Assembly (NCBI GenBank): GCA_016716435.1
Contig: JADJWI010000003.1
Coordinates: forward strand, 1,240,001-1,304,000
Source of the DNA: Acidobacteriota bacterium
GTDB lineage: Bacteria; Acidobacteriota; Blastocatellia; Pyrinomonadales; Pyrinomonadaceae
DNA: 64,000 nucleotides
Reading direction: 5' to 3'
Below the pieces are notes generated by a model. That model made no database searches, was not told the origin of the DNA, and was given only the letters and a program-made list of their open reading frames with translations. The position numbers were made by a program, and so were the translations under genes. Shown here one piece after another: positions 16,352-26,004 of this stretch. Each line of letters begins with the position of its first letter. Position 1 is the stretch's first letter.

Positions 16352-18502
16352 CTATTGGTTGATCAAAGCTCTGGCGTTTCCGATATTTCCCGCCGAATCA
16401 AAAACGCGAAGAACGACCGACGAAACGCCTGAGGTCGGCACGGCCGATTCTACGGTAAATCGCTCTTCCGGCCCATCGGTCAGGCCATCGTCTGCAGCGA
16501 TCGGCATCCACGGCCCGCCATTGACGCTAACCTCGGCCTTTCTGAGATAGCCGCCCGCATCCCGCGCACTGAAAACGACACGAGCACGGCCGTTCGCAAC
16601 GGTCGGCTGGCCAACAACGGTCACCGAGGGCTGTGTGTTGTCGACATCGAAGGGTTCGCTGGTCCTTTCGCCCGAAAGAACTCGGGCCGGTGCATTCTGA
16701 ACCGAATCTTTCGCGACCACCTTTATGATGTATCGCCCGTCGGCGAGGCTTGTTCCGTCAATTGTGATGAATGTTTCAGGGATGCCCGAACGAATCCTGA
16801 CGAAATCGCGGTCGCGCACTTCCTTGATATGAACGTCATAGAGCAGCGAATCTCCGTTCCGGTCCTCGGCGGTCCATTGGAATGCGGCAGCTCCTCTCTG
16901 ATAAACACGCCGTGGTGCAGGGGGCTGATTTGGGATACCAAAGATCGCCGGGTCCATCCCTGAGGTTTCGATGTTCGGGTCGATCTGGATCGGCGGGTTC
17001 GGGGCGAGCCCGACGTTTGCCGGAAGCCCGGTCAGCGATGTGATTTCGGGTGCGATGTTCGCGGGAACGAATGCCAGCGTCACCTCGCGGAGTGCGGCGG
17101 GCGTTCCGCCCGAACGCAGAGTTGCACGCCATTGAACAAAACGTGCGGCCGGGCTGGTTATTCTTCCCGCCATTGTTTCCCCTCGAACGGGTTCCCATGT
17201 GCTCCAGGTTTCGCCCGCCTCTTCGGTATTTCCGCTGCGGGTTTCAATGGTCACGTTTCCTTCCGCTCGCCACCAGATGCGACCCCAATCAGCGGACGAG
17301 CGAGCGTCGAGCACCGGCGATTCATAGCGCCCTTCAGCGACCGTCTCCGGCCCAAGTCGATACACAACGCCCTGATTGCTGCCCCCGGCGATGACTGCGT
17401 TTCCTGCCTGAAGGAGTGTACTTACTTGCCCCGCACCGGTCTGGACGACGAGCTGTTCTTCTGCGGAATCTGAGATCGAATAGATGCGGCCTTTGTCCGA
17501 AGTGCCGAGATGCACTCCTCCACCGCCCGGCAGCGGTAAAAGCGAAAATCCGACGACCGTGCCTGAGGACCAAATGACCTCATTCGCACCCGAAGCGGCG
17601 ATCTTGTAAACCGCCGATTTTGCCGCCGAGAGGTCGTAGCGACTTTTCTCAGGCGTTGGCGGAGTGACCGTCGCGGTCTTCTCGATGGTCACCGTTCTTG
17701 AGACCGGCGTCGGCGATGCCTCGGGCGTTGCGGTCGAGATCGATTCGTTGATGGCAAGCGCATAAATTGAGCCATCACGCCCGACAGCGACCGAGTGGAC
17801 CTCCCGCAGCGGCGAATCAAGCAATGCAAACGCCCGGCCGCTTGTGTCGATTCGAAGAACGAGGCCGTTCGAATCGGTTCCGGCGATCAGGCTGCCTTGG
17901 GCATCGGCTGCGAGCGAGATGATGTGCAGCTCGCTTGAATCGTAAAACAGCGAAGCGGCCGCAGCGGCTCCTGCCGAGCGGACCCGAAAGACCTTTCCGT
18001 TCTCGCCGGTCGCAACGGCAAGGCTTCCGTCGCTCATGACCGCCAGCGACCAGATGTACTTCTCGTTCGGCTCAAAAAAGACCTCGGCATTTCCGGCGGA
18101 TGTGATCCGGTAAACTTTGCCGTCCGGCGAAGTTGCGGCAAAGACCTCACCGCTGCGTCCGACCGCGATTGCCGAAACATTCTGTTCGCCCAGATCGGCA
18201 AAGAGCGAACCCGCACCCGCGGGCGTCACACGAAAGATGCGGCCCTCGCCGCCGGTTCCGACGTAAATATTTCCCGCGGCATCGGCGGCAGTGGACCAGA
18301 TGTATGGCTGGCCGGTGTTGTACGCTTCGGTGAGTCGAGGAGCGAGAGTTAACGACCCGTTCGCTCCGACAGAAACTCCGTTCGGTTCGCCGCGGAGCAC
18401 ATCGGCACGCGAGTTAACAGTCCAGAGCGTCGGGACGTTTGCCGACAGCGAAATAGCGAAAAGAAAATTTGCAGCGAGAGCGAGGCAAAGGCTTTTTATC
18501 AT
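16352..18502 (-). CDS. Secreted beta-propeller protein with C-terminal Ig-like part
   Basis: 716 residues with a signal peptide (MIKSLCLALAANFLFAISLSA). Residues about 40-370 contain repeated propeller blades with motifs such as YVGTGGEGRIFRV, FAATSPDGKVYRI and AVATGENGKVFRV, similar to NHL or two-component-regulator propellers. The part after about 520 reads like extracellular Ig/fibronectin-like domains (DGRYIIKVVAKDSVQNAP, SVVLRVFDSAGNIGNA). Probably exported to the periplasm or surface. The ligand and function are unknown. Confidence 0.75.
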   Translation of the reverse strand: MIKSLCLALAANFLFAISLSANVPTLWTVNSRADVLRGEPNGVSVGANGSLTLAPRLTEAYNTGQPYIWSTAADAAGNIYVGTGGEGRIFRVTPAGAGSLFADLGEQNVSAIAVGRSGEVFAATSPDGKVYRITSAGNAEVFFEPNEKYIWSLAVMSDGSLAVATGENGKVFRVRSAGAAAAASLFYDSSELHIISLAADAQGSLIAGTDSNGLVLRIDTSGRAFALLDSPLREVHSVAVGRDGSIYALAINESISTATPEASPTPVSRTVTIEKTATVTPPTPEKSRYDLSAAKSAVYKIAASGANEVIWSSGTVVGFSLLPLPGGGGVHLGTSDKGRIYSISDSAEEQLVVQTGAGQVSTLLQAGNAVIAGGSNQGVVYRLGPETVAEGRYESPVLDARSSADWGRIWWRAEGNVTIETRSGNTEEAGETWSTWEPVRGETMAGRITSPAARFVQWRATLRSGGTPAALREVTLAFVPANIAPEITSLTGLPANVGLAPNPPIQIDPNIETSGMDPAIFGIPNQPPAPRRVYQRGAAAFQWTAEDRNGDSLLYDVHIKEVRDRDFVRIRSGIPETFITIDGTSLADGRYIIKVVAKDSVQNAPARVLSGERTSEPFDVDNTQPSVTVVGQPTVANGRARVVFSARDAGGYLRKAEVSVNGGPWMPIAADDGLTDGPEERFTVESAVPTSGVSSVVLRVFDSAGNIGNARALINQ

Positions 18503-18594
18503 CTGGGTGTTCTAAAAAAAAAGAGGCGAAAATTCGAATTGCTCCAAGTATATGCAAATCGGGGAGATAAGTCACAGCAATTCTTGGTTTCCGG

Positions 18595-19962
18595 TCAGAC
18601 GGTCTCCGTTGTTTTGGGCGGCGTTTCCTTTGCGGCGAGTTTTTCCAGCAGCTTTACGGCCTCTTCGCCTTCCATGAACATCAGAGCGTCGCGGAGTTCG
18701 TTCGCGTCGCCGGTGATCAGTCTGGCACTTCGCTCGCGGGTCAAATATGCCCAGAACCAGCCCATCAGGACGAACAGGCGGTTGCGGAAACCGATCAGGA
18801 AGACCACGTGGAGAAAGAGCCACATCAGCCAGGCGATGAAGCCGCGGAACTTCATCCCGAACGCTTGGGCGATAGCACGGCTACGGCCGATAGTGGCCAT
18901 CGAGCCTTTATCGAGATAAACGAAGTTCTTCCTCGGCTTTCCCTTTATCTCACCGAGGATGTTCTTTGCTGTCAGCCGCCCCATCTGCATCGCCGCGGGG
19001 CTTACGCCCGGAACGAGTTCGCCGTTCTCCTGCAGCAGATGAACCATATCGCCGATGACGAAAATGTTCCGGTGGCCGGGGATCGAGAGATCGGGCTCGA
19101 CCTTAACGCGGCCGGCACGGTCGGTTTCGACGCCGAGCCTTGCCCCGAGAGGCGAGGCCGCAACGCCCGTCGCCCAGACGACGACGTCGCACTCGAACCA
19201 GTAATCGCCGACCTTGAGCTTGCCGGGTTCTATCTCGTTGACGAAACTGTTTAGTCGCACCTCGACACCGAGTTCCTCAAGCTGCTGTTTTGCACTCTCC
19301 GAAAGGTCGCTCGCAAACGTGCCAAGCACGCGTTCCGAGCCTTCAAAAAGCACGACGCGGGCCGTGGTGGTGTCGATCGCTTTGAAGTCCTTGTTTAGCG
19401 CCTGGCGGGCGATGCCGGCGATCGCACCAGCAAGCTCAACACCGGTCGGCCCGGCACCGACAATTGCAAATGTAAGCGGGTCCTGAATTCCGGAAAGGGC
19501 CGCCTTGCGTTCGGCCAGCTCAAAGGCCAGCAGTACACGCCGGCGTATCTCGACCGCGTCCTCAAGCGTCTTGAGGCCCGGAGCCCAGGTCTCCCATTCA
19601 TCGCGGCCGAAGTAGGCGTGGCGAGCACCGGCCGCAACGATGAGATAGTCGAACGGAACTTCGGTTCCGTCATCGAGCCTGACGGCTTTATTCTCTTTAT
19701 CGAAATCAACAGCTTCGCCGAGGATCACTTCGATGTTCTTTGCGTGGTGGAGTATCCGCCGGATCGGCGAGGCGATCTCGCCGGGCGAGAGCACGGCCGT
19801 CGCCACCTGATAAAGCAGCGGCTGAAAAACGTGGTGATTCTTGCGGTCGATGAGGGTGACATCAACCGGTTTATTCGCCAAAGCTTTCGCCGCCCAAAGC
19901 CCGCCAAACCCGCCGCCGATGATTACAATTTTGGGAAGATGTTCCACCGTCCTAATCAGCAT
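18595..19962 (-). CDS. ndh: Type II NADH dehydrogenase (NDH-2)
   Basis: 455 residues. Non-proton-pumping NADH:quinone oxidoreductase on the inner membrane. The FAD-binding motif is IGGGFGGLWAAKAL near residue 15, and a second Rossmann motif for NADH is VGAGPTGVELAG near 165. The conserved DRKNHHVFQPLLYQVAT block is clear, and the FAD end motif VIGDM with GVSPAAMQMGR follows. The last 100 residues carry the amphipathic or hydrophobic C-terminus typical of the larger NDH-2 forms. It is a single gene. Confidence 0.93.
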   Translation of the reverse strand: MLIRTVEHLPKIVIIGGGFGGLWAAKALANKPVDVTLIDRKNHHVFQPLLYQVATAVLSPGEIASPIRRILHHAKNIEVILGEAVDFDKENKAVRLDDGTEVPFDYLIVAAGARHAYFGRDEWETWAPGLKTLEDAVEIRRRVLLAFELAERKAALSGIQDPLTFAIVGAGPTGVELAGAIAGIARQALNKDFKAIDTTTARVVLFEGSERVLGTFASDLSESAKQQLEELGVEVRLNSFVNEIEPGKLKVGDYWFECDVVVWATGVAASPLGARLGVETDRAGRVKVEPDLSIPGHRNIFVIGDMVHLLQENGELVPGVSPAAMQMGRLTAKNILGEIKGKPRKNFVYLDKGSMATIGRSRAIAQAFGMKFRGFIAWLMWLFLHVVFLIGFRNRLFVLMGWFWAYLTRERSARLITGDANELRDALMFMEGEEAVKLLEKLAAKETPPKTTETV

Positions 19963-20071
19963 ATCTCATTGTCCAAATTAATACGCGAAGATTCAGACGA
20001 AAAAAACATGGAGATTCGGTCATAAATACGATATCATGAAAATTCGGGAGTTAGTCCTGAGTTTTCACGTA

Positions 20072-21205
20072 ATGAAAAGAAAAGCCTTTGAAAAGAAGAT
20101 TCACGAAGCGTTTCAAGTAACTCCGGCTGTGGCGATCCTTGGCCCAAGACAGTGCGGAAAGACCACGTTGGCCGGCATCTTCGGCGACCACACAGGACAA
20201 GAAGTTAACCGATTCGACCTAGAGGATCCTGTTGATCTTGCCCGTTTGGAGAACCCGCTCCTGACGCTCGAGAAGTTGAGTGGCTTGATCGTTATTGACG
20301 AGATACAACGGATACCGGATTTTTTTCCTGTTCTCAGGGTTCTTATCGACCGAAAACTACCTCAAAAATATCTGATACTTGGAAGTGCTTCGGGTGAACT
20401 CGTTCGCCAATCGTCCGAATCGCTGGCCGGCCGATTGAGCTACATAGAACTCACGCCTTTCGATCTTTCGGAGGTTGGGGTTGAGAATTCGGAAAAGCAC
20501 CTTATTCGCGGCGGGTTTCCGCTTTCGTATCTGGCCGAGAATGACAAGCTTAGTTACAGGTGGCGAGAGAGCTATATCCGAACATTTCTCGAGCGTGATA
20601 TTCCCGCACTCGGAATTCGGGTTTCTGCATTGCAGCTTCGGCGATTTTGGATGATGCTGGCACATTTTCATGGCCAGATCGTGAATTTTTCGGATCTTGG
20701 CCGGTCGCTAGACATCAACGACACAACGGCGAGAAGCTATTTAGACATTCTTACCGGTACTCTAATGATCCGCGAGCTTTCACCATGGTTTGAGAACATC
20801 GGGAAACGTCAGGTGAAACGCCCAAAGATCTATTTCCGCGATAGCGGTATTTTTCATTCACTGCTAGGTATTCAAACGATCGAAGAACTGGAAAGCAACC
20901 CGAAACTTGGCGCTTCTTGGGAAGGGTACGCTCTTGAAGAGACGATCCGTAGCCTCGACGCTCGTCCCGAAGAGTGCTTTTTCTGGGGCATCCACGCGCA
21001 GGCGGAATTGGATCTTTTGGTGATGAAGGACGGGAAGAAGCTTGGATTCGAGTTCAAGTACAGCGACGCTCCGACCCTCTCGCCATCAATGAAAAAGAGC
21101 ATCGAGATGTTGTCTCTTGATAGTTTGACCGTTGTCTATCCGGGCGATCGGAAATACGAACTGGCCGAAAACATTCGTGTTACGCCGCTTGCGGATTTAG
21201 CTTGA
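20072..21205 (+). CDS. DUF4143 AAA-family ATPase
   Basis: 377 residues from ATG 20072, where the family-like start MKRKAFEKKIHEAF begins; a frame-consistent ATG at 20036 is less likely. Walker A GPRQCGKTTL near residue 24 and a Walker B-like LIVIDEIQRIP follow the AAA_14 pattern. The C-terminal half (AQAELDLLVMKDGKKLGFEFKYSD) is the nuclease-like DUF4143 portion with its conserved E and K. These proteins are widespread and horizontally mobile, and are often grouped with toxin or defence-type genes, but their role is unproven. It looks AT-richer than its neighbours, consistent with acquisition. Confidence 0.85.
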   Translation: MKRKAFEKKIHEAFQVTPAVAILGPRQCGKTTLAGIFGDHTGQEVNRFDLEDPVDLARLENPLLTLEKLSGLIVIDEIQRIPDFFPVLRVLIDRKLPQKYLILGSASGELVRQSSESLAGRLSYIELTPFDLSEVGVENSEKHLIRGGFPLSYLAENDKLSYRWRESYIRTFLERDIPALGIRVSALQLRRFWMMLAHFHGQIVNFSDLGRSLDINDTTARSYLDILTGTLMIRELSPWFENIGKRQVKRPKIYFRDSGIFHSLLGIQTIEELESNPKLGASWEGYALEETIRSLDARPEECFFWGIHAQAELDLLVMKDGKKLGFEFKYSDAPTLSPSMKKSIEMLSLDSLTVVYPGDRKYELAENIRVTPLADLA

Positions 21206-21222
21206 TAGCTAATAGCTAAAGG
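21202..21222. repeat. Short heptamer run F
   Basis: TTGATAG, CTAATAG, CTAAAGG: three 7-base units overlapping the stop codon of the DUF4143 ATPase gene. Short and imperfect; listed because the same period occurs at other sites. Confidence 0.35.
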
Positions 21223-21358
21223 GACAAGATAGTTGGTAAAGCCCCGAATGCCGCTCAGTGCCCGCCGAACCTGCCACCTACGATTGTTAATTTTCGCCTG
21301 TTAGCCAAAGACAAACTTTGATGCGAATTCGAATCAGACACTTATTTGCTTGCCAATC

Positions 21359-21931
21359 TCAAACGATTCCACTGATTAGAATCGTTCCATCTTTCTTGAT
21401 CTGCACCCATGAGGCATCAAATCCACAAACGTCTCCTCTTAACGAAGAAATATGTTCAATGTCATATGACCAGACTTCACCGTTCCGGTCTCGCTTGATA
21501 GATGATGGAAATCCGATCAGTTGTATCACCTCAACTTTGGTCTTTGCATCACAGCCAAATCTGGATTGCTCAAATGGTATCGGAGATAGCACCATTCCAA
21601 AGATGTCTTGAAATTTTCCGCTTGAATAATCAATATAAATCGAAAACTCCTCATTTTCATCCGTTGCCAGAGTGACCTGCTTCCAACGACCTGCTCGACG
21701 CTCTTTAATCAATTGGAGTTTTGTCCCGATTTCTAAATGGCCTTTGAAGATGCAAGACCTTTTGCTAGGAGCGATATCGTCGGCAGTGATCTGAGCCTTA
21801 CAATTTGAGGCGTATATCGGCAATACAATTCGTGAAAAATAATAGCGAGAGTTGGTTGAAGTGTGGCCGAAGGATAACGAAGAGACAGAGAGAACAACCA
21901 TTATCGAGAAGAGTAAATTCAAATTCGGCAT
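21359..21931 (-). CDS. Small secreted protein, no known family
   Basis: 190 residues with a signal peptide (MPNLNLLFSIMVVLSVSSLSFG). It contains six Cys-free stretches with scattered Cys (NCKAQ, RSCIF, FGCDAKT, DVCGFD), which could form disulfides outside the cytoplasm. The gene looks AT-rich and lies beside the DUF4143 ATPase, so it may belong to the same acquired patch. I do not recognise a domain. It sits just downstream of the ThiF-family gene on the same strand. Confidence 0.6.
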   Translation of the reverse strand: MPNLNLLFSIMVVLSVSSLSFGHTSTNSRYYFSRIVLPIYASNCKAQITADDIAPSKRSCIFKGHLEIGTKLQLIKERRAGRWKQVTLATDENEEFSIYIDYSSGKFQDIFGMVLSPIPFEQSRFGCDAKTKVEVIQLIGFPSSIKRDRNGEVWSYDIEHISSLRGDVCGFDASWVQIKKDGTILISGIV

Positions 21932-21932
21932 A

Positions 21933-22952
21933 TCAAACTCCTACAAACCGAGCATACAAAATCCTCGCAACGGAAATATCGTCCGTCCCTTTTATGATCG
22001 CACGGCCGTCGCGGAAGATGGTCATCTCCTTGTCTTCTATATTCAGTCGAAGCAGGTATTCGTTCTGCTTTACTTCGCCGAGGGCCGCAAGCCGCTGGGC
22101 GAGAGTGGGAAGATCGAGTTCGGTTGGCCGCGGCGGGGCGATCTGGACGGCGTCGCGACCGCAGAGGACGGCGGCAAACTCTTGGGCTTCGGCGTCGAGA
22201 AATTCGAACTCGCGTCCGACACAGCAGATGCAATCCTCGTTCGCTCCGGCGAGTTTTATCTTTCGCCAATCATTGGCCCAGAGGTCGATCTGGACAAGCG
22301 AGCTGTGGAGCGAAGATGTGTCGCCTACGAGAACCTTGACCGCCTCGGCGACCTGAATGGCAGAGATGCTGGCGATGATCGGCATGATCACACCGGCCGT
22401 GTCGCACGTTGGCGCACTGCCCGCATCCGGCATTTCCTCAAAAATGCAGCGGAGGCATGGCGTTTCGCCCGGGCGGATGGTCATCGTCGTCCCGTAGCTC
22501 GAAACGGCGGCGCCATATATCCAAGGCAGTTCGTGCTTTACACAGGCATCGTTGACGAGATACCGGACCTGGAAATTATCCGTGCCATCGAGGATGATAT
22601 CGCAGCCGGCGATCAAGGATTCGATGTTCGAGTTGTTGACGTCGGCAACGATCGCCTCGACCTCGATCTCAGAGTTGATCTCGGCGATCCGTCGTTTTGC
22701 CGCAATCGCTTTTGGTAAACGCTCGGCCGCGTCGGATTCGCTAAAGAGCGTCTGGCGTTGGAGATTGGTGAATTCAACGAAGTCACGGTCGACTATCCGG
22801 AGGTTGCCGACGCCGGCCCGCGAAAGCATCTCCGCATGCGAAGCGCCGAGAGCTCCGCAACCGACGATAAGCACACGCGAGGCGAGCAGCCGCTCCTGGC
22901 CCTCGCTGCCGATCTCGCGAAACAATATCTGGCGGCTGTAGCGTTCGTCCAT
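21933..22952 (-). CDS. ThiF/MoeB/HesA-family adenylyltransferase
   Basis: 339 residues from ATG at 22952 (a TTG four codons upstream is also open). The E1-like fold has a nucleotide-binding loop GCGALGASHAEMLSRAGVG, then VDRDFVEFTNLQRQTLF and DGTDNFQVRYLVND. Two zinc Cys pairs (CLRC and CICC) match MoeB/ThiF. The family adenylates the C-terminal Gly-Gly of ThiS, MoaD or similar carriers for sulfur transfer. The partner is not in this window, so molybdopterin versus thiamine cannot be decided. Confidence 0.85.
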   Translation of the reverse strand: MDERYSRQILFREIGSEGQERLLASRVLIVGCGALGASHAEMLSRAGVGNLRIVDRDFVEFTNLQRQTLFSESDAAERLPKAIAAKRRIAEINSEIEVEAIVADVNNSNIESLIAGCDIILDGTDNFQVRYLVNDACVKHELPWIYGAAVSSYGTTMTIRPGETPCLRCIFEEMPDAGSAPTCDTAGVIMPIIASISAIQVAEAVKVLVGDTSSLHSSLVQIDLWANDWRKIKLAGANEDCICCVGREFEFLDAEAQEFAAVLCGRDAVQIAPPRPTELDLPTLAQRLAALGEVKQNEYLLRLNIEDKEMTIFRDGRAIIKGTDDISVARILYARFVGV

Positions 22953-23012
22953 GCAAAAATTCAAAAGGCCAAGCGTCCCGAAAACGGGGGAATGGGCTAT
23001 ATTAACAAATCG

Positions 23013-23753
23013 ATGAGAAAAACTTTGCTGGCCTTATCGCTGATGATCTTCGTTTCCGGTGCCGCGGCACAAGATGAGGACTATCCATGGAAGATACCAA
23101 CGGCTGAGGATTACCCGGCACTCGTTCAAACCGCCGCGACGTGCAATGGGTTCACACCAAGAAATTGGACGGTCATGGCGAGTGCCGAAGGCGACCTGAA
23201 CAAGGACGGGAGGCCCGACTGCGTGCTTGTTCTCAAGGGAACAGACCGCCGATTCATTTACAAGAATGATGGCCTCGGTTCCGAAGAATTTGATACCAAT
23301 CCCCGCGTCCTCGCGGTCGCATTTGCAGATGCGAAAGGCGGATTCCGACTGCACGTGCAAAACAACTCGTTCATCGTCATGAGCGATTCGCCGACGATGA
23401 CGGAGCCCTTTCAGGACGTATCAATCAAGCGTGGTGTTCTGACATTTATCTTCGAAGAGTTCTACAGTGCTGGTTCGTGGTCGATGAGCAATCGGACATA
23501 CAAGTTTCGTTATCAGAACGGCGAGATGACGCTGATCGGAGTTGATAAGACCTCGGTGCAGCGGAATACTGGCGATATCGAAACGCGTAGCTACAATCTT
23601 TCGACCCAGCGAATGACGATCGAGGTTGGGAACATAAGCGACGATGGCCAAGGGAAGATCACGAGAAAGGCCATTCGCGTCCGCCCGCTGCCGACCCTAC
23701 GCAACGTTAAGCCGATGTTCACCTGGACGATAGAAAAAGACGTTGTGCTATAG
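23013..23753 (+). CDS. Secreted protein of unknown function
   Basis: 246 residues from ATG 23013, which places a signal peptide (MRKTLLALSLMIFVSGAAAQ) at the N-terminus; an upstream ATG at 22992 is possible. Conserved-looking segments include GDLNKDGRPDCVLVL, which resembles an FG-GAP/dockerin-type calcium loop, then beta-rich sequence. No catalytic motif is recognised. It is probably periplasmic, starts close to the divergent ThiF-family gene, and ends just before a convergent zinc-ribbon gene. Confidence 0.7.
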   Translation: MRKTLLALSLMIFVSGAAAQDEDYPWKIPTAEDYPALVQTAATCNGFTPRNWTVMASAEGDLNKDGRPDCVLVLKGTDRRFIYKNDGLGSEEFDTNPRVLAVAFADAKGGFRLHVQNNSFIVMSDSPTMTEPFQDVSIKRGVLTFIFEEFYSAGSWSMSNRTYKFRYQNGEMTLIGVDKTSVQRNTGDIETRSYNLSTQRMTIEVGNISDDGQGKITRKAIRVRPLPTLRNVKPMFTWTIEKDVVL

Positions 23754-23761
23754 CTTCGAGG

Positions 23762-24499
23762 TCAAATGTCGAACAGGAAGCTGATCACCCGGCCGACGCC
23801 CGACGGTTTTTCAGGTGCATTTTCAAAGTTAGTTAGGCCGGAGCGGCGTTCGATCATGGCCATTCGCCGCTGGTCATCGCGGAGTTTGCGGCGTTCGTCC
23901 TCGATCGCCATCTTCTCTTTTTCACGTTGGCGCGAGAGTCCGCCTTTGTTGATAAAGGCGATGATCTTCGGCAGTTCATCGGCATCGAACCAAACGCCGT
24001 GCTGTTTACAGATGTCGATGATGACGCCGGACGAACGGGCGAAATTGCTTCGGTTCATCAGATCTCCGCAGTCCGGGCACGGGACGTACGAGATGGTCGC
24101 GGGATGTGCGTGCGGGTGGGCGTCGCTGCCGATAAAGCCAAGAACCGAGGCTTGCTGTTCGCTGTTCGAGCAAAGCCCCTCGAACGTCTCTGTTGCCGAC
24201 CAAAATCCGCCGCACTGGCCGCACTCGCGGATCCGTACGGCATCGATCTCAACCAACTGAAGAGGCCTTCGGCACCGAGGGCAATCGCCCGCGGCCTTTT
24301 CTTCGATGATGACCGCAGCGGCGGCTTTCTTGCCGCAATTTGAACAGAACTCTGCTCCGAGAAACATCAGGCCGAGGCAGGCAGGGCAGCCGACCGTCTT
24401 CAGCCGCGAGCGGCAGAATTCGCACGCCGAGCGGTCGCTCATCACGGCACCGCCGCAGTTCGGACAATTTAGTGCTATTGGATCTGGTTGATCGATCAT
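23762..24499 (-). CDS. Multi-zinc-ribbon zf-TFIIB protein
   Basis: 245 residues packed with zinc-binding pairs: CPNCGG, CEFC, CPAC, CSNCGK in the first third; a zf-TFIIB-like unit (CPRCRRPL...CGQCGGFW) near 92-125; and a second (CPDCGDL...CKQHGVWFD). A charged helix (RQREKEKMAIEDERRKLRDDQRRM) follows, and a hydrophobic tail ends it. Function unknown. It is the last gene of a minus-strand operon with aroDE and a TspO-like gene; each pair overlaps by 4 bases. Confidence 0.82.
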   Translation of the reverse strand: MIDQPDPIALNCPNCGGAVMSDRSACEFCRSRLKTVGCPACLGLMFLGAEFCSNCGKKAAAAVIIEEKAAGDCPRCRRPLQLVEIDAVRIRECGQCGGFWSATETFEGLCSNSEQQASVLGFIGSDAHPHAHPATISYVPCPDCGDLMNRSNFARSSGVIIDICKQHGVWFDADELPKIIAFINKGGLSRQREKEKMAIEDERRKLRDDQRRMAMIERRSGLTNFENAPEKPSGVGRVISFLFDI

Positions 24500-26004
24500 C
24501 GTTCTAATCTTTTTATCGCCGCAGTTCGCATCACGGACGTATCAGCCTCGAGTCCGGTCCATATCTTGAACTGCGCCGCAGCCTGGCGGATCAGCATCTC
24601 GAGGCCATCGAGCGTCTCGCAGCCGGCTTCGCGTGCTTCGCTGAGCAGCCGCGTCTCACGAGGATTATACGTCAGGTCGTAAACAAGCTTGATGCCGGAG
24701 AGTTTTTCGGCGCTTACCGGTGTTTCGCTTTGATGTTCGCCGCGGGTTCCGAGCGGGGTCGTATTGACGAGAATGTCGGGACGTTCGAAGGCTTCGAGCG
24801 AAAGCAACTTAGCGTCGAACTGATCGGCAAGCGGTTTCGCTTTCGACGTGTCGCGGGCGTGCACTGTCACATCGGCACCATCCCGCCGCAATGCATAAAC
24901 ACATGCCCGGGCCGCTCCGCCGGCTCCGATCACGGCCACTTTCGCACCTTGAAGCGAACCAAAACGCTCTTTGAGCGGGGCGATGAAGCCCTCGGCATCG
25001 GTGTTCGTGCCGAGCCATTTGCCTGTGTCGTGAAAAATTGTGTTGACCGCACCGATGGCCTCGGCGGTTTCGTCTATTGAGTCGAGAACGTCGATGACGG
25101 CACGCTTGTGAGGATTGGTGACGGCAAAGCCGCGGAAATTTAGATCGATCTCTCTTGTGGCTTCGCGGACCATCCGGCGGAAGAATTCCTCAGTGTCCGA
25201 AACCTGGAGCGGAACGAAAACCGCATCGATGCCCGCCGCCTTGATCGCAGCATTCTGAATATACGGCGACATCGAGTAGCTTGTATCTCCGGCAATGAGG
25301 CCAAAGACTCTGCTCTCGCGGGAGAGTTCTTTCACACGATAAACATCGATCAGGTCGCCGGCCGTGATCTGCCCCGGTGCCGTCCCGCTTGCATCTTCGA
25401 GCGATGCGTAGGCGAGCGGCGAGCCGTGGGCGAGGCCGAGGACTCGAGTCCATTTACCGGCCTCACCCATCGCGATCGGGACAGGTTGTTTGTTTTCGGC
25501 ATGGGCGGGTTCGAGCAGGTTCCAGAGGCGAATCGTGTCGGTTATCCGGTTCGCATGAACCGCGATCTTGACGATGTCCGCACCGGTCGCAGAGAGACGT
25601 TCGTAGATGTCCGCCAAGTCATCCGGCGTCGTCGCGAAATCGTGGAACGAGACGATGCGATTGCCCCAGAGCCAGTAGAACGAATCTTCGATCCGGTCTT
25701 CTTCGAAATCGGCTCCCCAGAATCCGAGTTCGTTGCCCGCATTCCAAAACTCGGCCCTTTCGTCGTCGTTAATATCGCGAAATCCGCCTTCTTTTTGCGG
25801 GCGGAAGGTTGCGAGGATGTTTGCCTTTGCCGCGAGAGCGACGCCCAGGCATTCATCGAGTTGATCGGGTGCAGCACAATCAAATCGGACCTCGATGACG
25901 TCAGCAAGCGGTGCCGCACGCTCTATTTTTTCGGCAAGTTCCGCCGGTGTCTTTGCGCAAAGCGAGATGCAGATCTTTCCTTGATTCACCGGAGCATTGC
26001 TCAT
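24496..26004 (-). CDS. aroDE: Bifunctional 3-dehydroquinate dehydratase / shikimate dehydrogenase
   Basis: 502 residues with two shikimate-pathway enzymes in one chain. N-terminal type I dehydroquinase (about 1-225): ISLCAKT, VIEVRFD, VSFHDF and the Schiff-base region VKIAVHAN, then AMGEAGKWTR. C-terminal shikimate dehydrogenase (about 230-502): GDTSYSMSPYIQNAA, VTNPHK, VIGAGGAARACVYAL and DLTYNPRETRLL. Together they convert 3-dehydroquinate to shikimate. The fusion is known in plants and some bacteria. aroA, two steps later, is separately encoded at 44.5 kb. Confidence 0.93.
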   Translation of the reverse strand: MSNAPVNQGKICISLCAKTPAELAEKIERAAPLADVIEVRFDCAAPDQLDECLGVALAAKANILATFRPQKEGGFRDINDDERAEFWNAGNELGFWGADFEEDRIEDSFYWLWGNRIVSFHDFATTPDDLADIYERLSATGADIVKIAVHANRITDTIRLWNLLEPAHAENKQPVPIAMGEAGKWTRVLGLAHGSPLAYASLEDASGTAPGQITAGDLIDVYRVKELSRESRVFGLIAGDTSYSMSPYIQNAAIKAAGIDAVFVPLQVSDTEEFFRRMVREATREIDLNFRGFAVTNPHKRAVIDVLDSIDETAEAIGAVNTIFHDTGKWLGTNTDAEGFIAPLKERFGSLQGAKVAVIGAGGAARACVYALRRDGADVTVHARDTSKAKPLADQFDAKLLSLEAFERPDILVNTTPLGTRGEHQSETPVSAEKLSGIKLVYDLTYNPRETRLLSEAREAGCETLDGLEMLIRQAAAQFKIWTGLEADTSVMRTAAIKRLER

